A DNA stretch of 64,000 bases from Desulfobacteraceae bacterium Eth-SRB1 (GTDB lineage: Bacteria > Desulfobacterota > Desulfobacteria > Desulfobacterales > ETH-SRB1), in NCBI GenBank assembly GCA_004193555.1, contig RPGP01000040.1, positions 439,127 to 503,126 of the forward strand, read 5' to 3'. A model generated the notes under the pieces. That model made no database searches, was not told the DNA's origin, and was given only the letters and a program-made list of their open reading frames with translations. Positions within the stretch are counted from its first letter, which is position 1, and each line of letters opens with the position of its first letter. Below, one piece after another: positions 1 through 8,311 of the stretch. Position numbers and translations under genes: made by a program.

Positions 1-147
1 GATCACAGTTTACTTGCATCGATCAATACCCTGTTCCCTGAATGTGAAGTCCAGATTGTTTTCAAAGAGAATGAGACTATCGCGGTCTGTCCTGCCGGTA
101 TCTCTTCGGATCAATTAATGGCTCATACGGGAGATATTGAAATTTAA
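1..147 (+). CDS. C-terminal fragment of an unrecognised protein (5' end outside window)
   Basis: The frame is open from base 1 and stops at TAA 145-147, giving 48 residues that begin DHSLLASINTLFPECEV. The family was not recognised. The same C-terminus recurs as remnants at 2613-2774 and 7964-8017, each followed by the same noncoding block and miniprotein. This copy may be the 3' end of an intact gene, because its upstream part lies outside the window. Confidence 0.5.
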   Translation, partial: DHSLLASINTLFPECEVQIVFKENETIAVCPAGISSDQLMAHTGDIEI

Positions 148-225
148 TCCCGCCTTAATAACACTGTAACATTAGGATAAAATAAAACATTATTTTCAAT
201 TGCTCGTGCGCTGAAAGATAATAAT
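145..225 (+). promoter_or_regulatory. Conserved upstream block, copy 1 (possible Pho-box-like promoter)
   Basis: This stretch matches 2771-2852 and 8012-8095 closely and always precedes the TTG-started miniprotein. It includes CTTAATAACACTGTAACATT, which weakly resembles two PhoB half-sites, followed by an A/T-rich stretch that could hold a -10. Conservation between copies is seen directly; the PhoB reading is inferred from the neighbouring phosphate and phosphonate genes and is weak. Confidence 0.3.
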
Positions 226-303
226 TTGAAAGAAATACTTCTTATAATTTGTGCACTTCTTATTGTAGCGGGTTTGATCGTCTTGCAGTTTATATTAATG
301 TAA
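226..303 (+). CDS. One-helix membrane miniprotein, copy 1 (25 aa)
   Basis: TTG start at 226 after AAAGATAATAA, stop TAA 301-303. The product begins LKEILLIICALLIVAGLIVL, a single hydrophobic helix with almost nothing else. It is shorter than the copies at 2853 (79 aa) and 8096 (71 aa), which have a charged tail, so this one may be truncated. The TTG start is inferred because all three copies share it. Confidence 0.4.
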   Translation: MKEILLIICALLIVAGLIVLQFILM

Positions 304-427
304 AGATCGAAACCCTAATGCTGAGCCGTTGTCGGTAGAATTTTTGCTATGGGGATGAGGACGAAATAACTTCCTCATTTAAGTATCAGCAGGTTGGAGG
401 ATCGACGTTGGAAAAAAGGTATGAATC

Positions 428-1294
428 ATGAAAACCAGAGCAATATGGATTATTATTTCTGTGGTTGCAGCAGCCGGAATAATCAACCTGCCGCTATTTT
501 TTAATGATGAACAGAATAACAGACTGGACATAAAAGGCTCCACAACGGTGTGCCCGATAATCATGCGGTGTCTTGATCTATTCAAAAAAGATTATTCCGA
601 GGCCCTGATTACAGTTACTAAAAGCGGTTCAGGTTCAGGCATTGCAGCGCTATTGGATGGCACTGCCGACATTGCCATGTCCTCCAGGCCTTTAACAGAA
701 AAAGAGAAAAGCATTATTGCTGAAAAAGGGCTGAAAATCGACAGGATAGTTATAGGTCTGGATGGCATTGCGATTATTGTTCATGCCCAAAACCCGATAG
801 ACCAAATCAGTATCAAACAATTGCGCGATATCTACACAGGTAAGATTACTGACTGGAAAGAATTGGGGTGTACGCCAGGAAAGATTATCCCTGTTTCACG
901 GGATGTATCCTCCGGCACTTTTGTAATCTTCGGCAAAAAAATACTCGGGTCAGAAAAACTCAGGCCGGATGTCCAGTTGGTTCCCTCCAACCGGGTTATG
1001 GTGCAGTCAGTGGCCGCGAATAAAGAAAGCATTGGTTATGCAGGATTGGGCTATGTTGACAAGAGTGTAAAAGCCCTTGCTGTTAACGGATGTCATACTG
1101 ATCCAACCACTATTAAGAGCGGAAAATATCCTCTATCCAGAGAGCTTTTCCTTTTTACCAGAGATGATTTTTCTGAATTAAAGAAGAATTTTCTTGAATT
1201 TGTCCTCAGTCCTGAGGGGCAGCGTATCGTAAGAGAGGAAGGCTTTGTTGCAGCAACAAATCAATCAAATTCCAAAAAGCGGCATAAAGGCTGA
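428..1294 (+). CDS. PstS-like phosphate-binding protein, copy 1
   Basis: This is a 288-aa periplasmic binding protein of the PstS (PBP-like) family. Residues 1-25 form an uncleaved anchor or signal helix without a lipobox cysteine. The ligand-binding part starts at IKGSTTVCP, and SGSGSGI around residue 66 is the phosphate-binding loop. No PstA, PstB or PstC permease is present, so a sensing role is as likely as transport. The gene is nearly identical to the one at 3096-3962, with the centre differing by about one base. A truncated sensor kinase overlaps its 3' end, matching the arrangement of the intact copy. Confidence 0.85.
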   Translation: MKTRAIWIIISVVAAAGIINLPLFFNDEQNNRLDIKGSTTVCPIIMRCLDLFKKDYSEALITVTKSGSGSGIAALLDGTADIAMSSRPLTEKEKSIIAEKGLKIDRIVIGLDGIAIIVHAQNPIDQISIKQLRDIYTGKITDWKELGCTPGKIIPVSRDVSSGTFVIFGKKILGSEKLRPDVQLVPSNRVMVQSVAANKESIGYAGLGYVDKSVKALAVNGCHTDPTTIKSGKYPLSRELFLFTRDDFSELKKNFLEFVLSPEGQRIVREEGFVAATNQSNSKKRHKG

Positions 1295-1577
1295 TCTTGT
1301 CATTGGATTTGGGCTTTGCCTGTGTATCCTGCTGGCATTATCCGGACTCTACCTTTGGAAAACAGATATATACAAGAAACAGTTCAATACTCTTATTGAG
1401 CAACAGCAGTCTTTTTCTCTCTGCGGCCGGATATCCCTGGAATTAGAACAACAGTCCCGATTTGTACTCTTCCTGGTTCATCAAAATAATTCTGGCAGCA
1501 AAGAGAAGTTCTATCAATCCAGGGAAAGAATAATCGACCTGATGCAAAAGGTCTGGTTGGAAGCCTTGGGCTTATAA
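1245..1577 (+). pseudogene. Truncated sensor kinase, 5' end only
   Basis: The first ~100 codons match the N-terminus of the intact hybrid kinase at 3913-6096: TTG start inside the PstS-like gene, a transmembrane helix, and the start of the periplasmic region. Homology ends abruptly near 1550, where the frame runs into unrelated sequence and stops at 1577. PAS, HisKA, ATPase and receiver domains are all missing, so it cannot signal. Confidence 0.8.
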
Positions 1578-1678
1578 TGGTCGCTCCATTTAGTGCATTT
1601 GCCGGCGGTATTATATTTAATTTCCGCAAGAAAGCAGGGAGCGGGGAGTTGGACGTTCATCTTTCAAAACAACCCTGA
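1550..1678 (+). pseudogene. C-terminal fragment of a membrane protein
   Basis: In a frame different from the truncated kinase, the codons from 1550 read GLVGSLGLIMVAPFSAFAGG and continue to TGA 1676-1678. This is a hydrophobic, glycine-rich segment ending in a positively charged tail, typical of the last helix of a polytopic membrane protein (YibE/F-like ends look similar). It marks the junction where the kinase copy was joined to foreign sequence. Family assignment is tentative. Confidence 0.35.
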
Positions 1679-1706
1679 ACCTTGAACCCTGAACAAAGGA
1701 ATATCT

Positions 1707-2480
1707 ATGGAATTTAGAATACCCTTACACGGCAATAAAAAATTGCAGGTTCTGGTGAATCGAATCAATGCGGATCAAGAATTGTTTCAACTTTGGAAAT
1801 GCGCGAATGTCAATGCTGTGGATCGTTCAGGCATTAGTGATCATGGCGAGGTGCATGTTCGTATTGTGGCCAATGCCGCCTTGCGCATTATCCGATTGTT
1901 GGTGAAAGGTGGTGTTGAGCCAAGTGTAGTTGCACATCATGGATTGACCAGCGAAGATGCAGAGTTGATTGTGGTACTGGCAGCCTGCCTGCACGACACG
2001 GGAATTTCGGTGCACCGAAATTATCATGAAAGATATAGTCTGTTTATAGGTTTTCGCAAAGCACGTGAGTTGCTGGAAGGGATCTACGATGAACCGGATT
2101 TGACGACGATGGTATCCGAAACCTTGCATGCCATTGTTGCTCATGACGCAAACGAGGAATGCCTTACTATCGAAGCTGGTGTCCTGAAAATAGCCGACGC
2201 AACAGATATGACCTTGGGCCGTTCCCGGATTCCGTTTGAAGCAGGAAAAATAAATATCCATTCTGTGTCGGCACAGGCCGTGGATGGTGTAAACATTATA
2301 AAGGGTACAAAAAAACCGGTATGCATTGAAATTAAACTGGCTAATTCTGCCGGGATTTTTCAAGTTGATGAGTTGTTGAAGAACAAGTTGAAAAATTCCC
2401 CCCTGACGCCTTTCGTGGAAGTGACTGCCAGGATTGAAGGGAAAGTAGAGCGCCGGCTGTTTGAATCATATACGATATAG
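1707..2480 (+). CDS. HD-domain phosphohydrolase-like protein
   Basis: This is a 257-aa protein with an HD metal-dependent phosphohydrolase domain. HGEVH near residue 47 and LHDTG near residue 95 supply the metal ligands, with further conserved His/Asp in HAIVAHD and KIADATDM. The C-terminal ~60 residues form a mixed alpha/beta region of unknown role. The start ATG has AAAGGA seven bases upstream. It sits between the two duplicated PstS-like units and has no obvious operon partner. The substrate cannot be read from sequence; HD proteins act on nucleotides or cyclic nucleotides. Confidence 0.75.
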   Translation: MEFRIPLHGNKKLQVLVNRINADQELFQLWKCANVNAVDRSGISDHGEVHVRIVANAALRIIRLLVKGGVEPSVVAHHGLTSEDAELIVVLAACLHDTGISVHRNYHERYSLFIGFRKARELLEGIYDEPDLTTMVSETLHAIVAHDANEECLTIEAGVLKIADATDMTLGRSRIPFEAGKINIHSVSAQAVDGVNIIKGTKKPVCIEIKLANSAGIFQVDELLKNKLKNSPLTPFVEVTARIEGKVERRLFESYTI

Positions 2481-2612
2481 ATTAAGCCGGATTCAGAGCG
2501 CTCGGCGCTTCTTTGTTCGGGTTTTCTTTTCAGGTTCTCTGTCCAGCGCTAAAGGCCATCTGACTATAACTATAACAGAAAAAACTTTAGAGAGCGCAGC
2601 AATCCGCAGACA

Positions 2613-2774
2613 CCTGATCGTGGTTTGCTTGCATCGCTCAATACGTTGTTTCCTGACTGTGGGATTCATGTTGTTTTCAAAAAGAGTAAGACTGTTGTGC
2701 AGTATCCTGCGAGCTGCTCTTCAGATCGGTTAATTGTGCATGCAGGAGATATTGAGCATCTAACAGAAATTTAA
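2613..2774 (+). pseudogene. C-terminal fragment, copy 2
   Basis: In-frame codons read RGLLASLNTLFPDCGI and onwards to TAA 2772-2774, homologous to residues 1-48 of the fragment at position 1. No start codon or upstream homologous body is present. The stretch 2481-2612 before it holds no convincing gene. It was carried here as part of the repeated block. Confidence 0.5.
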
Positions 2775-2852
2775 TACTGCCTTAATAGCACTGTAACATT
2801 AGGGCGGGATAAATCATTATTTTCAATTGTTCGTGCGCTGAAAGATAAGAGA
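2771..2852 (+). repeat. Conserved upstream block, copy 2
   Basis: Second copy of the block at 145-225, with CTGTAACATTAGGGCGGGAT and TTCAATTGTTCGTGCGCTG conserved. It ends in the AAAGATAAGAG that precedes the TTG start at 2853. Confidence 0.55.
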
Positions 2853-3092
2853 TTGAAAGAAATACTTCTTATAATTTTTGTGCTTCTTTTTGTAGTGGGG
2901 TTGATCGTCTTCAGGTTTAGGAGCATTGAGCGTCTGACTCCTGAGACTGAGCTGTTGATTGATTTGTTAAGACGTATCAGTACGAATAAAAAGGAAGGAA
3001 CATCAAACGGCTCGGAACATGGCGTTTTCGTTCAGGCACTATTTAATCAAACAACGAGTCTTAATAACGAAGAAATTGCGAAAGAGAAATAA
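2853..3092 (+). CDS. One-helix membrane miniprotein, copy 2 (79 aa)
   Basis: TTG start behind a purine-rich AAAGATAAGAG. Residues 1-20 (LKEILLIIFVLLFVVGLIVF) form one transmembrane helix, followed by a basic FRFRS stop-transfer signal and a soluble charged tail containing ELLIDLLRRI. The stop is three bases before the PstS-like gene at 3096, so it is the first gene of the PstS-kinase-EAL/GGDEF operon. It matches no family I recognise. A role as a small partner of the membrane sensor is a guess from position. Confidence 0.5.
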   Translation: MKEILLIIFVLLFVVGLIVFRFRSIERLTPETELLIDLLRRISTNKKEGTSNGSEHGVFVQALFNQTTSLNNEEIAKEK

Positions 3093-3095
3093 CCC

Positions 3096-3962
3096 ATGAA
3101 AACCAAAGCAATATGGATTATTATTTCTGTGGTTGCGGCAGCCGGAATAATCAGCCTGCCGCTATTTTTTAATGGTGAACAGAATAACAGAGTGGACATA
3201 AAAGGCTCCACAACGGTGTGCCCGATAATCATGCGGTGTCTTGATCTATTCAAAAAAGATTATTCCGAGGCCCTGATTACAGTTACTAAAAGCGGTTCAG
3301 GTTCAGGCATTGCAGCGCTATTGGATGGCACTGCCGACATTGCCATGTCCTCCAGGCCTTTAACAGAAAAAGAGAAAAGCATTATTGCTGAAAAAGGGCT
3401 GAAAATCGACAGGATAGTTATAGGTCTGGATGGCATTGCGATTATTGTTCATGCTCAAAACCCGATAGACCAAATCAGTATCAAACAATTGCGCGATATC
3501 TACACAGGTAAGATTACTGACTGGAAAGAATTGGGGTGTACGCCAGGAAAGATTATCCCTGTTTCACGGGATGTATCCTCCGGCACTTTTGTAATCTTCG
3601 GCAAAAAAATACTCGGGTCAGAAAAACTCAGGCCGGATGTCCAGTTGGTTCCCTCCAACCGGGTTATGGTGCAGTCAGTGGCCGCGAATAAAGAAAGCAT
3701 TGGTTATGCAGGATTGGGCTATGTTGACAAGAGTGTAAAAGCCCTTGCTGTTAACGGATGTCATACTGATCCAACCACTATTAAGAGCGGAAAATATCCT
3801 CTATCCAGAGAGCTTTTCCTTTTTACCAGAGATGATTTTTCTGAATTAAAGAAGAATTTTCTTGAATTTGTCCTCAGTCCTGAGGGGCAGCGTATCGTAA
3901 GAGAGGAAGGCTTTGTTGCAGCAACAAATCAATCAAATTCCAAAAAGCGGCGTAAAGGCTGA
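3096..3962 (+). CDS. PstS-like phosphate-binding protein, copy 2 (operon-linked)
   Basis: A 288-aa PstS-family binding protein, near-identical to 428-1294. The N-terminal helix (residues 6-25) shows substitutions, while the central ligand-binding region is almost unchanged, as expected after gene conversion. Its last 50 bases overlap the start of the hybrid kinase at 3913. Translational coupling and the absence of Pst permease genes suggest it presents phosphate or a similar anion to the kinase rather than feeding a transporter. Confidence 0.85.
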   Translation: MKTKAIWIIISVVAAAGIISLPLFFNGEQNNRVDIKGSTTVCPIIMRCLDLFKKDYSEALITVTKSGSGSGIAALLDGTADIAMSSRPLTEKEKSIIAEKGLKIDRIVIGLDGIAIIVHAQNPIDQISIKQLRDIYTGKITDWKELGCTPGKIIPVSRDVSSGTFVIFGKKILGSEKLRPDVQLVPSNRVMVQSVAANKESIGYAGLGYVDKSVKALAVNGCHTDPTTIKSGKYPLSRELFLFTRDDFSELKKNFLEFVLSPEGQRIVREEGFVAATNQSNSKKRRKG

Positions 3963-6096
3963 TCTTGTCATTGGATTTATGCTTTGCCTGTGTATCCTGT
4001 TGGCATTGTCCGGATTGCATCTGTGGAAAACAGATATATACAAGAAACAGTTCAATACTCTTATTGAGCAACAGCAGTCTTTTTCCCTCTGCGGCCGGAT
4101 ATCCCTGGAATTAGAACAACAGTGCCAATTTGTACTCTTTCTGGTTTATCAAAATAATTCCGGCAGCAAAGAGAAGTTCTATCAATCCAGGGAAAGAATA
4201 ATCGACCTGATGCAAAAGATTCGGTCTGATGAGAGGCTTCTTGATGGGATGACCGAGACAACCGGTCTGCAATTACTTAAACTTCAGCAGATCAGCCGAC
4301 ATCTGAACGAAACTGCCGAGTATGTTTTTAATCTCATGGCCAAGGGCGAAACCCGTGAAGCTAAAAAGACAGTAGATGTTTTTGTTCGGTCAGTCTTAGA
4401 AAATGAAATTCAAAAGCAGACCCTGTTCTTTTTTGATGGGGGACAGGAAAGGTTCGAGCATACTGGGAAAAAGTGGCGCCAGAGGGAAAAGATGCTGGCT
4501 GTTGTTTTAAATGCCGCTGTGATCGTTTCCTTGGCTTTTACTTTGTTCATCGCCGTAAATCTGGCCAAAAAAACACTTCGTGTAGAACAGGAAATCCTAA
4601 AGGCCTCAGAAAAAAAGTACAGATCTATCTTTGAAAACTCACTTGATGGTATCTACAGAAGCACCCCGGAAGGAAGATTCATTGATGTGAACCCTGCATT
4701 TGTAAAAATGCTTGGTTATGAAAGCAAAGAGGAACTCCTTTCGATCTCTATATCAAAAGATCTTTATTTTTCAGAATCGGACAGACTGGCCTCCACCGAA
4801 AGAGACAAGATGTTTCGTACCCGCTTCAAGCGAAAAAACGGCGCCGAAATATGGGTGGAAGTTAACTCCCGGGCCTTTTTCGACAAAAAAAGGGGTGCCA
4901 TTTACCATGAAGGAATAGTTCGAGATACTACCAGAAGGAATGATATGGAGAAACGGCTTCACCAGTCGCAAAAGATGGAGGCAATCGGTACACTGGCCGG
5001 GGGCATTGCCCATGATTTTAACAACATACTGGTGCCAATTCTCGGTTATACGGAGATGTCAATTAACAATCTTCCTGTCAACAGCAAGGCAAACGGATAC
5101 CTTTCTCAAGTGCAGAAGGCTGGAGAGCGGGCCAGAGACCTGGCAGCTCAAATTCTTACCTTCAGCCAGCAGACCGAAGGGAAGCAAAGGCCGATTCAGC
5201 TTGTTCCAATTGTCAAAGAGGCGCTTAAACTGCTGCGGGCAACGCTCCCAGCTACGATTGAGATACATCAGAACATCGCAAAGGATATGGGCATAGTCGA
5301 CGCGAACCCGGTACAGATCCACCAGATATTGATGAACCTGTGCATAAATGCTGGTCATGCTATGCCCGAAGGCGGAGTGCTGGAGGTTTCGCTCGTTAAT
5401 GTCGAGCTTAACGAGGAATTTTGTGCAAAATACAAAGGTCTGACAGCCGGTCCTCATGTAAGGCTCACTGTCACAGACACAGGTTGTGGTATGGATAAAG
5501 AAATTCTGCCGCGTGTTTTTGAACCCTTTTTTACGACTAAAGGCCCGGGCAAAGGAACAGGAATGGGACTTTCGGTTGTGCACGGCATCGTGAAGAGCCA
5601 CAAAGGACACATCTCTGTGTACAGTGAACCCGGCATCGGGACAACCTTGCACATTTACCTTCCGGTAGTCGAGTCGATTGCCGAAGCCCGACCTGAAACC
5701 GCGGAACCGGCGCAACAAGGGTCCGAGTCGATACTCTTCGTAGACGACGAGGCGGTAGTGGTGGAGATAGGCAAAACAACACTTGAGCGGCTGGGCTACT
5801 GCGTCACCACGCGGACCAGCAGTATCGAGGCACTGGAACTGTTTCGTATGAAACCGATGGGATTCAATCTTGTCATAACTGACCAGACAATGCCGCGAAT
5901 GACAGGGGCAGCACTTGCAAAGGAGATTCTGCATATCCGGCCTAACATCCCGATCATCCTCTGCACCGGCTTCAGCCATACCATCACCGAAGAAAAGGCG
6001 CGTGTCCAGGGCATCCGCGAATTTGTCATGAAACCTATTGTTGGCGCCGAGCTTGGTCGAGTTGTAAGGAGAGCGCTGGATGAAGCATTCTGCTGA
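3913..6096 (+). CDS. Hybrid sensor histidine kinase with PAS and receiver domains
   Basis: A 727-aa inner-membrane kinase. Helix one is near residues 18-37, followed by a helical periplasmic region to about 195 and a second helix near 196-220. A PAS domain begins at KKYRSIFENSLDGIY. The HisKA phosphoacceptor is in GGIAHDFNN, the N box is LMNLCINAGHAM, and ATP-lid motifs are DTGCGM and GTGMGLSVVHG. A C-terminal receiver starts at SILFVDDEA with acceptor Asp in VITDQTMP. The TTG start behind GAGAGGAAGG lies inside the PstS-like gene. No separate output response regulator is adjacent; the next gene is a c-di-GMP enzyme. Confidence 0.9.
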   Translation: MLQQQINQIPKSGVKADLVIGFMLCLCILLALSGLHLWKTDIYKKQFNTLIEQQQSFSLCGRISLELEQQCQFVLFLVYQNNSGSKEKFYQSRERIIDLMQKIRSDERLLDGMTETTGLQLLKLQQISRHLNETAEYVFNLMAKGETREAKKTVDVFVRSVLENEIQKQTLFFFDGGQERFEHTGKKWRQREKMLAVVLNAAVIVSLAFTLFIAVNLAKKTLRVEQEILKASEKKYRSIFENSLDGIYRSTPEGRFIDVNPAFVKMLGYESKEELLSISISKDLYFSESDRLASTERDKMFRTRFKRKNGAEIWVEVNSRAFFDKKRGAIYHEGIVRDTTRRNDMEKRLHQSQKMEAIGTLAGGIAHDFNNILVPILGYTEMSINNLPVNSKANGYLSQVQKAGERARDLAAQILTFSQQTEGKQRPIQLVPIVKEALKLLRATLPATIEIHQNIAKDMGIVDANPVQIHQILMNLCINAGHAMPEGGVLEVSLVNVELNEEFCAKYKGLTAGPHVRLTVTDTGCGMDKEILPRVFEPFFTTKGPGKGTGMGLSVVHGIVKSHKGHISVYSEPGIGTTLHIYLPVVESIAEARPETAEPAQQGSESILFVDDEAVVVEIGKTTLERLGYCVTTRTSSIEALELFRMKPMGFNLVITDQTMPRMTGAALAKEILHIRPNIPIILCTGFSHTITEEKARVQGIREFVMKPIVGAELGRVVRRALDEAFC

Positions 6097-7957
6097 AATG
6101 ACCCAATACGATTATTGCGGGTTTAAAGAAAAAAGACGAGATATGGAACTAAAAAAGCAACTGACTGCTTCGGTTGTAGATCATACTGGCCTGCCAATGC
6201 CTGGCGAGGGCGGGCAGGCATACAATGATCTGTCAGATATCATACAACACGGACGTATCCGGACAGTTTTTCAGCCGGTTATTTCCCTCAAATCAGCCAA
6301 AGTATATGGCTATGAGGCTTTGAGCAGGATTACCGGCCCATCTGTTTTTAAGGGGCCCGAAGAATTATTTCAGGCTGCCATACAATATAACTTGACCTAT
6401 AAGCTTGAGCGGCTCTGCCGCACCAGGGCGCTGGTTCGCGCGCATGATCTCGGCATTGATAAAATAATCTTCTTAAATATCTGCCCCTCTGCACTGGAGC
6501 TTCCTGATCATGAACGCGGTGTAACTGCGGCGCTGATTAAGGAGCTTTTTCATATGCGGGCAAACGTGATCCTCGAAATAACGGAACATCGCTATATTGA
6601 TGATGACAGGTTGTTTCGAAAGGCGGTTGCTTATTATCGGGATCAGGGTTTTATGATCGCCATCGATGATTTAGGGGCCGGATTTGCGGGTCTGAAAATG
6701 CTGGCGCAAATTGAACCGGATATTGTCAAGGTTGACCGTTTTTTAATTTCCGACATCCATCGGTCCACGAAAAAAAAGTTGTTACTGGAGGCCATCGTGA
6801 CCTTCTGTCACAAAATCAACACAAAAGTCGTGGCAGAGGGGATCGAGACCAAAGAAGAACTTGATGTAATTACCGGTATGAAGGTTGATTTTGGTCAGGG
6901 TTATTGTCTGGCAAAACCTGCAAAAGACCTTCAGTACTGTTCCAAAGAGGCGTGTGAACGGATTCTTAAACTCAACACTAATAGATACATTAAGAAGCAA
7001 GAGGGGAATTTCATAGGCACCATAGTCGATACAGTTCCGCCCATAGAAACTAAAGAGGCTGTATCCAGTATCACCCAATTCTTTAAAAATGATCAGCATC
7101 TTTTTGCCCTGCCGGTTGTAAACGATGAAGGGATTCCGGCAGGTATTATACATAAAAACAGACTGTTTTATAAGCTGGGGCAACAGTTTGGTTTTGCTCT
7201 GCTTAACAAAAAATCAGCGGAACATATCATGGAAAAACCGTTGGTCTTTGAGTCGGGTCATCTTCTGGAAGACGTCTCACTCAAGTCTCTTGATCGGAAC
7301 AAAACCCATGTGTACGACGCTATTATCGTAGTCAAAAACGGTGTCTACGTCGGCATAGTACATATACATGAACTCCTGTCTAAAATCACAGAACAGAAAA
7401 TAAACATGGCAATCCAGGCCAACCCCTTAACCGGCCTGCCAGGTAATAACATCATTAAGGAAGAAATCATAACCCGCCTGGGACGCAACCAGCTCTTTGC
7501 AGTTTTATATTTCGATCTCGATAATTTCAAACCCTTTAACGACAACTATGGATTCAAAAAAGGGGATAGCGTTCTTCGGTTTCTGGGAAATCTTTTACAG
7601 GAGAAAATCCATGAGCGAGATACAGAAGGTTTTGTCGGGCACATAGGCGGTGATGACTTTGTTGCAGTGTGCCGGCCCACGGATATTAAAATCTTGTGTG
7701 AAGAGATTCTTCGATTATTTGATAAAGGCGTCAAAAAAATTTTCGACAAAGAAACCCTAAAAAAAGGGTATTACAAAAGCATGAGTCGTAAAGGCAAAAT
7801 TGAAAGGATCCCTTTGCTTTCATTGTCGATTGGAGTCGTCAGCACCAGAGATAGAGCGATCAGTTCATACGGAGAACTGGCTTCCGTAGCCTCTGAGGTG
7901 AAAAAAAAGACAAAACAAACACCCGGCAGTTCCTATTGCATTGATCTAAGGAGGTAG
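6080..7957 (+). CDS. EAL-CBS-GGDEF c-di-GMP signalling protein
   Basis: A 625-aa cytoplasmic protein. The EAL domain (about 50-295) keeps YEALSR, EITEHR, AIDDLGAGFAG and AEGIE, consistent with active c-di-GMP phosphodiesterase. A CBS pair lies at about 310-440. The GGDEF domain (about 450-620) has the signature GGDDF in place of GGDEF, which may weaken or retain cyclase activity. The ATG overlaps the kinase stop by 17 bases, so the genes are coupled. Together with the binding protein and kinase this suggests phosphate status is converted into c-di-GMP output. A second possible start is ATG 6143. Confidence 0.88.
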   Translation: MKHSAEMTQYDYCGFKEKRRDMELKKQLTASVVDHTGLPMPGEGGQAYNDLSDIIQHGRIRTVFQPVISLKSAKVYGYEALSRITGPSVFKGPEELFQAAIQYNLTYKLERLCRTRALVRAHDLGIDKIIFLNICPSALELPDHERGVTAALIKELFHMRANVILEITEHRYIDDDRLFRKAVAYYRDQGFMIAIDDLGAGFAGLKMLAQIEPDIVKVDRFLISDIHRSTKKKLLLEAIVTFCHKINTKVVAEGIETKEELDVITGMKVDFGQGYCLAKPAKDLQYCSKEACERILKLNTNRYIKKQEGNFIGTIVDTVPPIETKEAVSSITQFFKNDQHLFALPVVNDEGIPAGIIHKNRLFYKLGQQFGFALLNKKSAEHIMEKPLVFESGHLLEDVSLKSLDRNKTHVYDAIIVVKNGVYVGIVHIHELLSKITEQKINMAIQANPLTGLPGNNIIKEEIITRLGRNQLFAVLYFDLDNFKPFNDNYGFKKGDSVLRFLGNLLQEKIHERDTEGFVGHIGGDDFVAVCRPTDIKILCEEILRLFDKGVKKIFDKETLKKGYYKSMSRKGKIERIPLLSLSIGVVSTRDRAISSYGELASVASEVKKKTKQTPGSSYCIDLRR

Positions 7958-7963
7958 TAAAAG

Positions 7964-8017
7964 TCAGATCGGTTAATGGTTCATGCAGGAGATATTGCGC
8001 ATTTAACGAAAATTTAA
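7964..8017 (+). pseudogene. C-terminal fragment, copy 3
   Basis: The shortest copy: codons for SDRLMVHAGDIAHLTKI and a TAA stop at 8015-8017, directly after the GGDEF gene. Only the last 17 codons of the element's coding part remain. Confidence 0.4.
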
Positions 8018-8095
8018 TACCGCCTTAATAACACTGTAACATTAGGGCGGGATAAGACGTTATTCTCAATTGCTGGTGCGCTGAAAGATAAGAGA
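8012..8095 (+). repeat. Conserved upstream block, copy 3
   Basis: Third copy of the block at 145-225, again with CACTGTAACATTAGGGCGGG and again ending directly before a TTG-started miniprotein. It would place a promoter ahead of the GNAT and phosphonate genes. Confidence 0.5.
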
Positions 8096-8311
8096 TTGAA
8101 AGAAATACTTCTTATAATTTTTGGGCTTCTTTTTGTAGTGGGTTTGATTGTTTTCAGGCTCAGATTCATCAAAGATAGAAATCCTAATGCTGAATTGTTG
8201 ATTGATCTGTTTAAATGGATGAGCGCAAATGGAAGCGAGGCTATACAAAAGAAAGAGTCTGAAGATGGGAGACATGGCAGGTCGCATAGAACTGCGCCCG
8301 GCACAGACTAA
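8096..8311 (+). CDS. One-helix membrane miniprotein, copy 3 (71 aa)
   Basis: TTG start as in the other copies. Residues 1-20 match LKEILLIIFGLLFVVGLIVF, followed by RLRF and a tail with ELLIDLFKWM. The final ~15 residues overlap the next gene in another frame and do not resemble copy 2, so the natural end may have been lost or replaced. Confidence 0.4.
   Translation: MKEILLIIFGLLFVVGLIVFRLRFIKDRNPNAELLIDLFKWMSANGSEAIQKKESEDGRHGRSHRTAPGTD

Noticed and set aside
2461-2733. 90-codon open frame after the HD gene
   Set aside because: It reads the repeated fragment in a wrong frame; the homologous frame is 2613-2774.
5059-5979. 306-codon - strand frame
   Set aside because: It lies antisense to the kinase ATPase and receiver domains; its length reflects codon bias on the real strand.
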